A stretch of DNA of 12,871 nucleotides from Candidatus Brocadiaceae bacterium (GCA_003567495.1 PWZK01000359.1:1-12871); one strand, 5' to 3'; counted from the first letter of the stretch, positions 1-7,481 are shown. Made by a program: numbers and translations. The notes: generated from the letters alone by a model not told the origin.

Positions 1-65
1 GAAACTCGCTTGATTTGGCGTTTGAGGTGCTCCTGTGCTCAAATGGTAAGTAAGTCGGAGGCTGC

Positions 66-140
66 TTCCCGGTGGTGTAACTGGTAACACAGCAGGTTTT
101 GGTCCTGCCGTTCCAGGTTCGAATCCTGGCCGGGAAGCCA
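66..140 (+). tRNA. tRNA-Gln (anticodon UUG), CCA encoded
   Basis: The sequence folds into a complete cloverleaf. The 7-bp acceptor stem pairs TTCCCGG (66-72) with CCGGGAA, followed by discriminator G and an encoded CCA at 138-140. The D stem is GTGT/ACAC with GG in the loop. The anticodon stem is GCAGG/CCTGC with loop TTTTGGT, which places TTG at positions 34-36, so it reads CAA/CAG as glutamine. The variable loop has 4 nt. The T arm is CCAGG-TTCGAAT-CCTGG. No second tRNA lies next to it, and no duplicated tRNA 3' end (attachment site) appears elsewhere in the window. Confidence 0.96.
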
Positions 141-162
141 TTTGCAGACGCTTAATGCCGCA

Positions 163-186
163 ACATCGACAACAAATTGTCGATGT
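163..186 (+). terminator. Hairpin downstream of tRNA-Gln, possible weak terminator
   Basis: A perfect 10-bp inverted repeat, ACATCGACAA/TTGTCGATGT, has a 4-nt CAAA loop and starts 22 nt after the tRNA CCA end. The T run (TTTTTT, 201-206) comes only 14 nt after the stem, so it is not a classical intrinsic terminator. It could still define the tRNA 3' end or protect it. The stem is clearly seen; the role is inferred. Confidence 0.4.
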
Positions 187-237
187 GCTCAAAAATGATG
201 TTTTTTGCCGTATGCCGTTCACATTTACCGTTATATT

Positions 238-271
238 AATTCTTTTTCAAGCTCCGTCTTGAAAAAGAATT
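238..271. promoter_or_regulatory. Perfect 34-bp palindrome at the isomerase leader (operator or RNA hairpin)
   Basis: Arms AATTCTTTTTCAAG (238-251) and CTTGAAAAAGAATT (258-271) pair without mismatch around the 6-nt loop CTCCGT. The right arm ends directly before the AGGAG ribosome binding site (272-276) of the isomerase gene. A TATATT box at 232-237 abuts the left arm, so a transcript starting there would begin inside the palindrome. This fits either an operator for a dimeric repressor overlapping the start site, or an RNA stem that limits ribosome access. There is no T tract after it, so a terminator is unlikely. Confidence 0.6.
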
Positions 272-283
272 AGGAGCTTAAAT

Positions 284-1963
284 ATGCCTTCAGCCAGAAA
301 GTTGCCTTTGCCGACGGATAAAACCCCCGAAAATATAACTTTCGGGGTTTGTGCCACAAGCGATCCCCGCATAGACGAAGAGGCGCGTTTCAGATGTCGG
401 AATATCGCCGAAATGGTCGCCGGTGTAATCTCGGAGAATGTGCGGATGCCCGACGGCTCGCCTGTCGAGGTCGTATGGTCCGACATACTCATAGACGGAG
501 AAAAAGAAGCCGATATTGTGGCAAAACAGTTTCTCAATGCCGGGGTAGATGCCATAGTATGTGCTCCCGATACGTGGGCATTCCCGCAGCTGACACTTAT
601 TAGCTTGCTGGGCCATTTTCCTGGCGATATGCCGGTCAACATCACATGTGGCAATTCCGGTCCGAAGCCGGGAGTTGTTTTCGCCCACGCCGTTAACGGC
701 GCTCTCGCCCAGAGCGGCAGACTCGCCGCCCTGAACGTGGGCACCTGGCCCGATAGCGGGCCCGACCCGGCAATGACGGAAAACACCGCCACCGCGCTTA
801 TCGACTGGTGCTACGCAGCCCTGACCTATGCAGGATTGAAAGGGCGCAGATTGGTGGTCTTCGGACACGATTCCATGGGTATGGAAACCGCACTGGCGCA
901 TGTCATACCTACCCGAAATATATTCGGCATAGAAATCACGCGCCTGGATATGAAATTGCTCGCCGATATGCTGGAGAAAGAAGCTTACGATAAAAAGGAA
1001 CTCGATGACCTGAGAGGGTGGATAGACCGGCATGTCGGAAAACGGCTCCAGGTCGACGGCGCCGGGGAAAGCGAGCTGTTTAACCGGTCTCTTGCCATGT
1101 ACCTGATCGTAAGGGACCTGATGGAAGATCTCAACGCCGCAGGCGGCGGGTTTATGTCGCAGCTTGAATGGGGCTCCGACCTCAGGGGGCGCCCACTGCC
1201 GGTTGCCGACGTTATGGAGAGTATCTTCAATTCCACTTTCGATCACCGTGGCGCGAAACCGCCGCTGCCCTACGCCACCGAGGCCGACGTCCAGGGGCTG
1301 CTGACCATGCTCTTTATGACGTGGCTTGCGGGCGGAACCCCGCCGCTGTTCATGGACTTCAGAAAGGTGTGGGAGCCGTGGGAAATCCGGTCGCTGGCAA
1401 AAGAACTATCAATCGAATATGAAGACAATGAATTGTGGGCGAAGAAAGGCTTTTTCGACGGAGATAACAGCGGTTCGGCAAGTTTCAACTGGGCTGCAGC
1501 GCCCGGCGCATCGGCGGAGGAATGCCTGAAAAACGTCTCTATGCCCCGAGCCGAAGAAGACTATTTCCCGGGCGGAGGCAACTCCGTCAGTTTCGTATCG
1601 CCGCCGGGTATCCACGGCATTGCAGCAAGGCTTGCGTTCAGCTCCACTCACTCGAGATTCTCACTTATGTGGGACGAAGCCCGGACAATTTCGCTGCCGC
1701 CTGAACTCTCTGAAAAGGTATGCAGAACTTCGAACTATACCTGGCCCCATACTTTCGTGTGTCCGAAATACGCATCCATGACGGAATACAAACAATACGC
1801 ACCTGCAAACCATATACATATGAACTGGGGCCTGCCGCCCGCCCGCCTCCAGCATTGGATGGACATGACCGGCGTGCGCTCTTTAACTCCATGGAGCAAG
1901 CGGCCGGGTTGGATCGAAGGCGTGGACAGGCCAAAACCTCTCAAGCATATAATTGACTCCTGA
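284..1963 (+). CDS. fucI: L-fucose isomerase family protein (FucI homolog)
   Basis: The 559-residue product is close in length to E. coli FucI (591) and aligns along its whole C-terminal half. Family enzymes interconvert L-fucose and L-fuculose (also D-arabinose and D-ribulose) in the cytoplasm using Mn2+. The three metal ligands known from E. coli (Glu337, Asp361, His528) correspond here to E333 in YATEAD, D358 in LFMDFRKVW and H510 in APANH. Other shared stretches are IFNSTFD (near 314-320), DNSGSA (near 394), DYFPGGGNS (426-434) and TSNYTWPHT (482-490). The start is ATG 284 with AGGAG 7 nt upstream. The gene overlaps the ATP-grasp gene by 11 bases. The exact substrate is not proven: the N-terminal third is more diverged, and no fuculokinase or aldolase is in the window. 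Confidence 0.88.
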   Translation: MPSARKLPLPTDKTPENITFGVCATSDPRIDEEARFRCRNIAEMVAGVISENVRMPDGSPVEVVWSDILIDGEKEADIVAKQFLNAGVDAIVCAPDTWAFPQLTLISLLGHFPGDMPVNITCGNSGPKPGVVFAHAVNGALAQSGRLAALNVGTWPDSGPDPAMTENTATALIDWCYAALTYAGLKGRRLVVFGHDSMGMETALAHVIPTRNIFGIEITRLDMKLLADMLEKEAYDKKELDDLRGWIDRHVGKRLQVDGAGESELFNRSLAMYLIVRDLMEDLNAAGGGFMSQLEWGSDLRGRPLPVADVMESIFNSTFDHRGAKPPLPYATEADVQGLLTMLFMTWLAGGTPPLFMDFRKVWEPWEIRSLAKELSIEYEDNELWAKKGFFDGDNSGSASFNWAAAPGASAEECLKNVSMPRAEEDYFPGGGNSVSFVSPPGIHGIAARLAFSSTHSRFSLMWDEARTISLPPELSEKVCRTSNYTWPHTFVCPKYASMTEYKQYAPANHIHMNWGLPPARLQHWMDMTGVRSLTPWSKRPGWIEGVDRPKPLKHIIDS

Positions 1964-3578
1964 AGAGATAACCCCCGCTTTTGAAAAACAGATCCGAACG
2001 GCCGTAAGAGACCTTGCCTTCGAGCCGTGCTGGGAAGAAAAACTGCGCTCCGGCGTTGAAAAAAGCATGGGTTTTCAGGATCTGATCTTAAACGAGCTCC
2101 CCCGCAGATGCCGGGATGAGGAAGAGTTCTGGGCTGGTCTCCGACAGCATGCCGATGCGCTGTGGCGGCAGTGGCATAAGCTCTGCCGCGCGGCTGAGCA
2201 TCGGTCTGGCGCCGCCGGCCTCTTCGCACGCCGGGCAATGCAAAAGGCCTGCGAGCGGCTCTACCACCGCATTGTCGAGCATATAACCGAATACGCCCCC
2301 CGCACTCCGGAAAAAGCCCACTTCCGGCTCGGCATAGAACATGCCGGCGCCGACTGCAGCGAACTTCTCGACAGAATAGAAGGGCTTTATGAAAGCATAA
2401 AAAGACAGGGAGCACTGCCGGAAATAAAGTATGATTTCGAAGTTCCGGAACGTAAAACCAACGTCAATTTTGCAGTGATATATGGCGGCGGATGGAACGT
2501 AAGTGCCTACAGCATCCTCGACGCCGCGGCAAAGATCGAAGGGCTCAATGCGCTTGTCGCCTTCGACCACCCCGGGCGTTCGCTCTTTGCACAAAGCGGT
2601 CGCCATACCGTGCGTCTGGCGTCTTCGGGTCTGATAAGAGATTCCGCCGGGAAATATATTCTTGCTTCCTTCAGGAAACCGCTGCTTTTACATTTCGTAT
2701 GCCCCCACCGATGGAGCGGCCCGGCCCCGCACGATATCGGGGTTCCGGTGCTGCGCTCCGAACTAATCGCCAGACTGACAAATTACAAGTATCTGACGAC
2801 CGAGGCCCTGCGTTCATTTCGCGACGAACAAGACATCGGGCTGAATCTTATAGATGAAGGGTTCCTGCCCCGACCGGACTTTCCCTGCGATCCCGAACGG
2901 GTTGGTCGGGAAGCGGAGCTGGCCGTCGGGAAGCTGGCGGCACGCGGCGCACGGGAGGTAGTCGTTAAACCCGCACGAGGAGAACAGTCCCGTGAGGTAA
3001 AAATATTTAGTTTGCCCGGAGAAAAATCCGCTGCCGCCCGCCACGCCGTCGATCTGGCGCTTGACTACGGCGCCCTGCTTCAGGAAAGAGTAAGGCCCGG
3101 ATGCGGCGCGGACTATAACTGGCGGGTCTTTGTAGCGGCTTCCGCAGCGGGTGAGCCGGAGGTGACCGGCCGGTTTGCCAGGATTGGTTTGGGTGAAGAT
3201 ATGGAGATGGTCGCCGAACAGGACATGTTGCGCCGGGCCGGCATGGGGCGAAGAGAAGGAGAAAACCTGCTGAAACGCCTTAATGAGGCCTCCCTTCATG
3301 CCTTCAGAGCCATAAGCTATTATGCAAAAAAACACCGCGGCGATCTGCCGCGTGCGCCGCTGGGAAATGTCGGGGACTACGCCACACCTTACTTCCTCGG
3401 CATAGACCTTATAGGCGATGCGCGAATCATGGAGGTAAACGGCGATGAAGTCGCCGGTATGTGGACCGACGACCGGCTCTACCCAGATACCCGCGGGCGC
3501 TCGTTCAGCCCGGTGTTGCGCTCCGCTATGGAAGCCGCTGGGGCGTATAAGCGCGCACTGGGCCATCCGGCGTATTAA
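1953..3578 (+). CDS. ATP-grasp domain protein of unknown substrate
   Basis: This 541-residue protein probably starts at TTG 1953, inside the end of the isomerase gene, with no clear ribosome binding site; translational coupling is likely. The next in-frame ATG is at 2067 (residue 39) and is the alternative. Residues 1-165 are charged and mostly helical in character and match nothing I recognise. Residues 170-270 look like a Rossmann-like pre-ATP-grasp domain (NFAVIYGGGWNVSAY). Residues 275-500 carry ATP-grasp hallmarks: EVVVKPARGEQ with the nucleotide-binding Lys K339, the hinge-like ALLQERV (Q377, E378), NWRVFV with R391, and the metal-binding pair E494/N496 in RIMEVNGDE. Such enzymes join a carboxylate to an amine, thiol or similar group through an acyl-phosphate. 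Substrate and product are unknown; the only hint is the coupled sugar isomerase. Confidence 0.78.
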   Translation: MTPEEITPAFEKQIRTAVRDLAFEPCWEEKLRSGVEKSMGFQDLILNELPRRCRDEEEFWAGLRQHADALWRQWHKLCRAAEHRSGAAGLFARRAMQKACERLYHRIVEHITEYAPRTPEKAHFRLGIEHAGADCSELLDRIEGLYESIKRQGALPEIKYDFEVPERKTNVNFAVIYGGGWNVSAYSILDAAAKIEGLNALVAFDHPGRSLFAQSGRHTVRLASSGLIRDSAGKYILASFRKPLLLHFVCPHRWSGPAPHDIGVPVLRSELIARLTNYKYLTTEALRSFRDEQDIGLNLIDEGFLPRPDFPCDPERVGREAELAVGKLAARGAREVVVKPARGEQSREVKIFSLPGEKSAAARHAVDLALDYGALLQERVRPGCGADYNWRVFVAASAAGEPEVTGRFARIGLGEDMEMVAEQDMLRRAGMGRREGENLLKRLNEASLHAFRAISYYAKKHRGDLPRAPLGNVGDYATPYFLGIDLIGDARIMEVNGDEVAGMWTDDRLYPDTRGRSFSPVLRSAMEAAGAYKRALGHPAY

Positions 3579-3642
3579 CCCGCATATTTCATAAACCAAA
3601 GGCAAGAGTTAATATAAACAACTATTATATTTAATCTTATAA

Positions 3643-3660
3643 GGCATTTTTGCCGTTTTT
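3643..3660 (+). terminator. Weak terminator-like hairpin after the isomerase/ATP-grasp operon
   Basis: GGCA-TTTT-TGCC is followed by GTTTTT, 64 nt after the ATP-grasp stop codon. The stem has only 4 bp, so the call is tentative. Confidence 0.3.
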
Positions 3661-3702
3661 GAAAATTACACTTTGCATTTTAGCCTCAAAAAAGGCGGTT
3701 TA

Positions 3703-3780
3703 CCTGCCTGCAGCGGGCAGGCCTTGCTTATGCAGATGTCCGATCCAATGGTTGGGTTTGAACATTATTGTGTGGCAGGC
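3703..3780. repeat. Palindromic intergenic repeat, copy 1
   Basis: It begins with CCTGCCTGC-A-GCGGGCAGG (3703-3721, one mismatch between arms), followed by CCTTGCT and a second short stem CCAA-TGG-TTGG. The order, spacing and total length (78 nt) match copy 2 at 7265-7343 (79 nt). It ends 44 nt before the start of the fucosidase remnant. Confidence 0.7.
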
Positions 3781-3823
3781 TCTAAAACGGGAGCAATCGA
3801 ACACGTGTCACAGAAGGTGCACT

Positions 3824-4345
3824 ATGAGTGAATGGCCAAAAATGGCGGCTGAATGGAAATGTCCTGAATGGTTCAAGGATGCGAAGTTCGGGTTATGGCT
3901 TCATTGGGGGCCACAGACGGTGCCGGAAAAAGGCGGAGGGTGGTATGCCCGGCATATGTATATGTCGCCGCCTGAACTTGGCCGGGAAAAATGGGGCAGC
4001 GAGGCGTGGCTCTATCATCGACGCACTTTCGGACACCAGTCGAAGGTGGGATATAAGGATGTCTGCAGATTGTGGAAGGCCGAGAAGTTCGACCCGGAGG
4101 CAACCATCAGGCGCTTTGCGGACTGGGGAGCTCGTTATGTGGCAACGGCGGCCAATCATCACGACAACTATGATCTGTTTGCCAGCAGCCTGCATGGATG
4201 GAATGCAACGAAAGTCGGCCCCGAACGGGACATTCTGGGGGAGTTTGCCGAAGCGGCCCGAAGGCAAAATCTCAAATGGTGAGCCACTGTTCATTGCATG
4301 CGGGCGAACAAATGGCTCGCGCCCGCTTTTGGTTCGGATGCAGAC
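3824..4345 (+). pseudogene. Alpha-L-fucosidase (GH29), broken: in-frame stop and C-terminal truncation
   Basis: The start ATG 3824 has GAAGGTG just upstream. The first 152 codons read as the N-terminus of a GH29 fucosidase: WFKDAKFGLWLHWG (16-29), GGGWYARHMY (37-46), ADWGARYVATAANHHDNYDLF (99-119) with the HHD motif at 112-114, and RDILGEFAEAARRQNLKW up to the stop. A TGA at 4280-4282 sits where the family normally has Gly, so one G-to-T change (GGA to TGA) explains it. In the same frame the GH29-like reading resumes as ATVHCMRANKWLAPAFGSDAD and then stops matching near 4345. GH29 enzymes are usually 400-500 residues, so the catalytic nucleophile region is absent. The fragment runs into the end of the convergent rhamnosidase gene, which suggests a rearrangement junction. 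Confidence 0.85.
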
Positions 4346-4388
4346 GAAAAACTAAAAATCCGCAATGGAGCCTGTTGCACAATCCACT

Positions 4389-7016
4389 TTACCGGATATT
4401 TACTTCAAATCGATAGCTTCCTCCTCTTAACTCTACCATTACCTCTTCTGCGCTCTTGTTTTTCGCTTTACATCCCTCGATTCTACCTATCGGGTTCCCG
4501 GATTCTTTGATGCTGTCAATATTATTAACCGGGAAAAAGACTTCTGCAATGGTATTGGGCGGTATTGTAACGTTCCAGAATAAAAACCCTGAAGTTTCCT
4601 CCCATTCGCTTCTTATCGTGCCAAAAGGGCTTTCCATGTGTGCCGTAACTTGCTTTAAATCTCCCCCCCAAAAAGGCCTCAGTCTGAAATGGCGGTAGCC
4701 TGGGAAAGAGTCGTCGATTTGTATACCGCCCGGAGCTCGGTAAAACCATTCACCTATACCATTATAACAATTATGTATACGGGACCTCTGGCCATCCCAA
4801 TGTTCCCATGTGGTGGTAGCTCCGTTATCAAGCATATGCCCCCATCCAGGGAAAGCCCTTTTGTTTATATAAGAATAGACCAAGTCATTACGATCCAGTT
4901 TCATGAGTGCCTGGGTAAGCACGGAAACCCCAACCAAACCGACATCAAGGTGACCGTCATTCTTTTCCATTATGTTCTTTTCCAACCTTGCGACAAGCCG
5001 TGGGCGCAATTCTTTCGGCGGCACATCCACCAGCAGAGGATAGGCGATGTCTATCTGGGTGTCGTCCGCGTAAGTGCATCGGTCCGTATCGAAAAAATTT
5101 TCGTGCACCTGGCGCCGCAACTCTGTTGCCCTGGTCAGGTAAAAAGTTTCATCCTCCGAACACTCCAATATGGCGGCAATCTTCCTCATCCATTCATAAC
5201 ACTGGACAATCACGCAATTATTAACCAGGTGGACTGATTTTTTGAACTGTTTTTCTCGCCTTTGGGGTAAGGCCCAATCACCGAGATACCAATGTCTATA
5301 ATCCTCATCCGGCCACCCCATAAGCATGCCGTTATCCGTCAGGTGTTTACCGACGTAATCGTTAAGCCAATGTTTCATGGCGGGATAATTGTTCTTGAGA
5401 ATAATTTGATCGGCATAATGGAGATAAGCATACCATGGGGCACCTACGGCAAAAGCGCACCAGAACGGCCCACCACCCGCCTTCCATGGATTAGGTGCGG
5501 TATGTGGCAATCCACCATCCGGTTGCTGGCACGCGCGCCAAAGAGCCATCCAGTTCGTGTAAAGAGGCCCCATGCCATACATTTTCAAAGCCGAAGGGGT
5601 ACTGGCCAGACCATCACCACCGTAACCCAGTCGCTCTATATGCGGGCAATCAACCATGTATCCGCCCAAACTAAGACACTCAAATGTGTAATTTATCATG
5701 TCGTGTATATCATTGAGCAGTTCATTGGAACAATGAAAATAACTTAATCGTCTGTAATCGGTCCGCACCAGCTTCGCTTCAACGTCTTCGAATGCCGGCT
5801 GTTCAGTCAGACCATTCACAATGACGTAACGGAAGCCATGATAATTGAACTTGTTTTCAAACTTCTCGCCTGTCTCACCTCTGCCTATGTAAACACTATG
5901 GGGTTGCTCCTTCTTTTTTCCGTCCAGGTCATCCTTATTGTCGGCAAATTCGAAACAAACCTTTTGGCCGGATTTAAGAGAATTAAAATGCATTAAAAAA
6001 GTGCCTGTAATGTTTCGGCCAAAATCAATCAACCATGATTGATTTGTCAGCGGCTTTATATTTTGGGGCTGGAATGTCCGGACAGCACGGTTTGGTTCTG
6101 CGTATTGCGCACGGACGCCATGATAGGGTATAGTCGGGCATATAACTTTACTCCACCCGGAAGCATCAAAACGGGGAGAACTCCACCCATTGATTCGAGC
6201 GCGTCCGTCAACCTTTTCTCCGCCAAAGTCGCTGTGGCGCCACTCACCTATACGGCTGTAATGGCTGGGGCGGCCAACCCATGTTTCATCCGTGCTGATA
6301 CGAACAACCTCATCTTGGGCCAAGCCGGCTTCTACGAAAGCACGCACTACAGGCCCGGAGTGCGCCACCCCCGGCAACCCCTGACGATACCAGCCCCTTC
6401 CGAGCCAGAAGCCGATAGTGTTGATCCCCGCCGTCAAAAACCGTGTTATATCGTGAACGGTATAATGAGACATTTTGTCATATTGAGCCGGGGCCGGCAT
6501 CAGGATGTGATCATCTACCTTTTTGCCGTTACAGTATAGCTCATAATATCCCAGTGCATTCACATAGGCTCGCCCGACAAGGGGTGGATTTTGTAGTTCA
6601 AACGTCTTCCTCAGTAAAGGATGCTCATTATCGCCCGCAGACTCGGACAGACCTATATAATTACCCGGCCACGGTTCTTTCAGCATGCCGGTTGTCCAGC
6701 ATGCCGTGTCGCTCCACCCTGTTCCCCGACCCTCCGCATTCCACGCCCGGACTTTCCAGTGATATGTCTTACGTGCAGATAATCTCTCACCTTTAAATTG
6801 AACTTTCACACATTGGTCGGATTCGACGCAACCGCTATCCCATACATCACCAACATCTTGGGAAAGGAGCTCGGGGTTCGATGCAACTAATATTTGATAA
6901 GCGCTCTGCACACAACTTCGCTCTCCAGTTTTCCATTCCCAGCTCAAACGCGGGTTTTCTACGTCAACGCATATCGGTGACCGGCTGTACTCGCAGCGAA
7001 GATTCCCTATATTCAT
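4389..7016 (-). CDS. Alpha-L-rhamnosidase, GH78 family
   Basis: The 875-residue product has the size and domain order of GH78 enzymes, which release terminal alpha-L-rhamnose by an inverting mechanism. Residues 1-110 form a fibronectin-like N-terminal domain (PRLSW, AYQILVAS, YHWKVRAW). Residues 135-290 form a jelly-roll carbohydrate-binding domain, 300-415 a further beta domain, 420-770 the (alpha/alpha)6 catalytic barrel, and 771-875 a C-terminal beta domain (FRLRPFWGGDL, SPFGTIRSEW). Catalytic-site residues D456, E461 and D468 in DCPHIERLGYGGD keep the spacing of Asp567/Glu572/Asp579 in Bacillus RhaB. E738 in TTTWEHWDG matches its Glu841 general base. No signal peptide is seen, so it likely acts in the cytoplasm on imported oligosaccharides. 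The start ATG is preceded by AGAGGA 4 nt upstream on the minus strand. Confidence 0.93.
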   Translation of the reverse strand: MNIGNLRCEYSRSPICVDVENPRLSWEWKTGERSCVQSAYQILVASNPELLSQDVGDVWDSGCVESDQCVKVQFKGERLSARKTYHWKVRAWNAEGRGTGWSDTACWTTGMLKEPWPGNYIGLSESAGDNEHPLLRKTFELQNPPLVGRAYVNALGYYELYCNGKKVDDHILMPAPAQYDKMSHYTVHDITRFLTAGINTIGFWLGRGWYRQGLPGVAHSGPVVRAFVEAGLAQDEVVRISTDETWVGRPSHYSRIGEWRHSDFGGEKVDGRARINGWSSPRFDASGWSKVICPTIPYHGVRAQYAEPNRAVRTFQPQNIKPLTNQSWLIDFGRNITGTFLMHFNSLKSGQKVCFEFADNKDDLDGKKKEQPHSVYIGRGETGEKFENKFNYHGFRYVIVNGLTEQPAFEDVEAKLVRTDYRRLSYFHCSNELLNDIHDMINYTFECLSLGGYMVDCPHIERLGYGGDGLASTPSALKMYGMGPLYTNWMALWRACQQPDGGLPHTAPNPWKAGGGPFWCAFAVGAPWYAYLHYADQIILKNNYPAMKHWLNDYVGKHLTDNGMLMGWPDEDYRHWYLGDWALPQRREKQFKKSVHLVNNCVIVQCYEWMRKIAAILECSEDETFYLTRATELRRQVHENFFDTDRCTYADDTQIDIAYPLLVDVPPKELRPRLVARLEKNIMEKNDGHLDVGLVGVSVLTQALMKLDRNDLVYSYINKRAFPGWGHMLDNGATTTWEHWDGQRSRIHNCYNGIGEWFYRAPGGIQIDDSFPGYRHFRLRPFWGGDLKQVTAHMESPFGTIRSEWEETSGFLFWNVTIPPNTIAEVFFPVNNIDSIKESGNPIGRIEGCKAKNKSAEEVMVELRGGSYRFEVNIR

Positions 7017-7111
7017 ATTGTCCTCTTTTTCTTCTGCTTGCCTTGTGTTTTTACCACGAATAACTGGCTATCGAGCAAAAAAAAGGTCAACTTGATCAAG
7101 CCTCATGCTCC

Positions 7112-7117
7112 ATTATA
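7112..7117 (-). promoter_or_regulatory. Possible -10 box for the rhamnosidase gene
   Basis: On the minus strand this reads TATAAT, 95 nt upstream of the rhamnosidase start. The hexamer 17 nt further upstream (TAACAA) is a poor -35, so either an activator is needed or the match is chance. Confidence 0.28.
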
Positions 7118-7264
7118 ATCTTTGGAAATGAATCTTGTTACTCATTATACGGGGTTACGATATGGGATGCAATTTTCACTCTCTTGATCTGGATCAGATG
7201 TTTCTGATGACGCCTTCGGCAAGCGCGATTGGCTAGCAAAGAATCATCACCTCGGTTTGAAACC

Positions 7265-7343
7265 CCTGCCTGCAGCAGGCAGGCCTTGCTCATCCAGCAC
7301 CCAATTCCAATGGGTTGGATTGGCGGGTTATTGAGCGACAAGC
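7265..7343. repeat. Palindromic intergenic repeat, copy 2
   Basis: It begins with the perfect inverted repeat CCTGCCTGC-A-GCAGGCAGG (7265-7283), then CCTTGCT, then a second imperfect stem CCAATTCCAA/TTGGATTGG (about 7301-7323), and ends in TTATTGAGCGACAAGC. Copy 1 at 3703-3780 shares the palindrome, the CCTTGCT linker, a shorter version of the second stem and the TTATTG tail. Confidence 0.72.
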
Positions 7344-7386
7344 ACGTAAGATAAAAAATTTCAAATTTGTATCAAAAGCGAAAATA

Positions 7387-7401
7387 TTGTACACTGTACA
7401 A
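7387..7401. promoter_or_regulatory. Operator-like palindrome upstream of panD
   Basis: TTGTACA-C-TGTACAA is a perfect 15-bp palindrome. The 9-mer ATATTGTAC covering its left arm (7384-7392) recurs at 7431-7439, 47 nt downstream. A weak promoter (TTGTAT 7367-7372, 17-nt spacer, TACACT 7390-7395) would have its -10 inside the palindrome, as expected for repressor control. The regulator is not known. Confidence 0.5.
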
Positions 7402-7419
7402 GAACCACATACCGGTTCT
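7401..7419. promoter_or_regulatory. Second inverted repeat upstream of panD
   Basis: AGAACC (7401-7406) and GGTTCT (7414-7419) are perfect inverted arms around 7 nt. It shares one base with the preceding palindrome and lies 63 nt before the panD start, so it would fall in the transcript leader if the weak promoter above is real. Confidence 0.35.
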
Positions 7420-7481
7420 CAATGAGTCATATATTGTACGGGGATGAATTACTTATTTTGCAGCTTCTGAGGGGAAATCAC

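Larger units (their letters stand above)
7017..7481. other. Divergent spacer between rhamnosidase and panD
   Basis: This 465-nt AT-rich stretch has no credible gene. It holds a possible rhamnosidase promoter near 7112, a 10-bp palindrome CTTGATCAAG at 7091-7100, the second palindromic repeat (7265-7343), and a cluster of operator-like palindromes before panD (7387-7440). Confidence 0.6.

Noticed and set aside
66..140. tRNA-Gln as an integration site for a mobile element
   Set aside because: No copy of the tRNA 3' end was seen elsewhere in the window and no integrase gene is present.
290..1246. Long open frame on the minus strand inside the isomerase gene
   Set aside because: It is a shadow of the isomerase gene; its translation shows no family motif and no ribosome binding site.
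2814..3605. Minus-strand open frame of 263 residues opposite the ATP-grasp gene
   Set aside because: It overlaps clear ATP-grasp motifs on the plus strand and has no motif of its own.
3650..3823. Upstream extension of the fucosidase remnant
   Set aside because: It runs through the palindromic repeat, while the ATG at 3824 has a good ribosome binding site and the family match starts there.
4280..4282. In-frame TGA in the fucosidase read as glycine or selenocysteine
   Set aside because: TGA ends two intact genes in the window normally, no SECIS-like stem was evident, and the fucosidase lacks its C-terminal part anyway. A point mutation in a dead gene is simpler.
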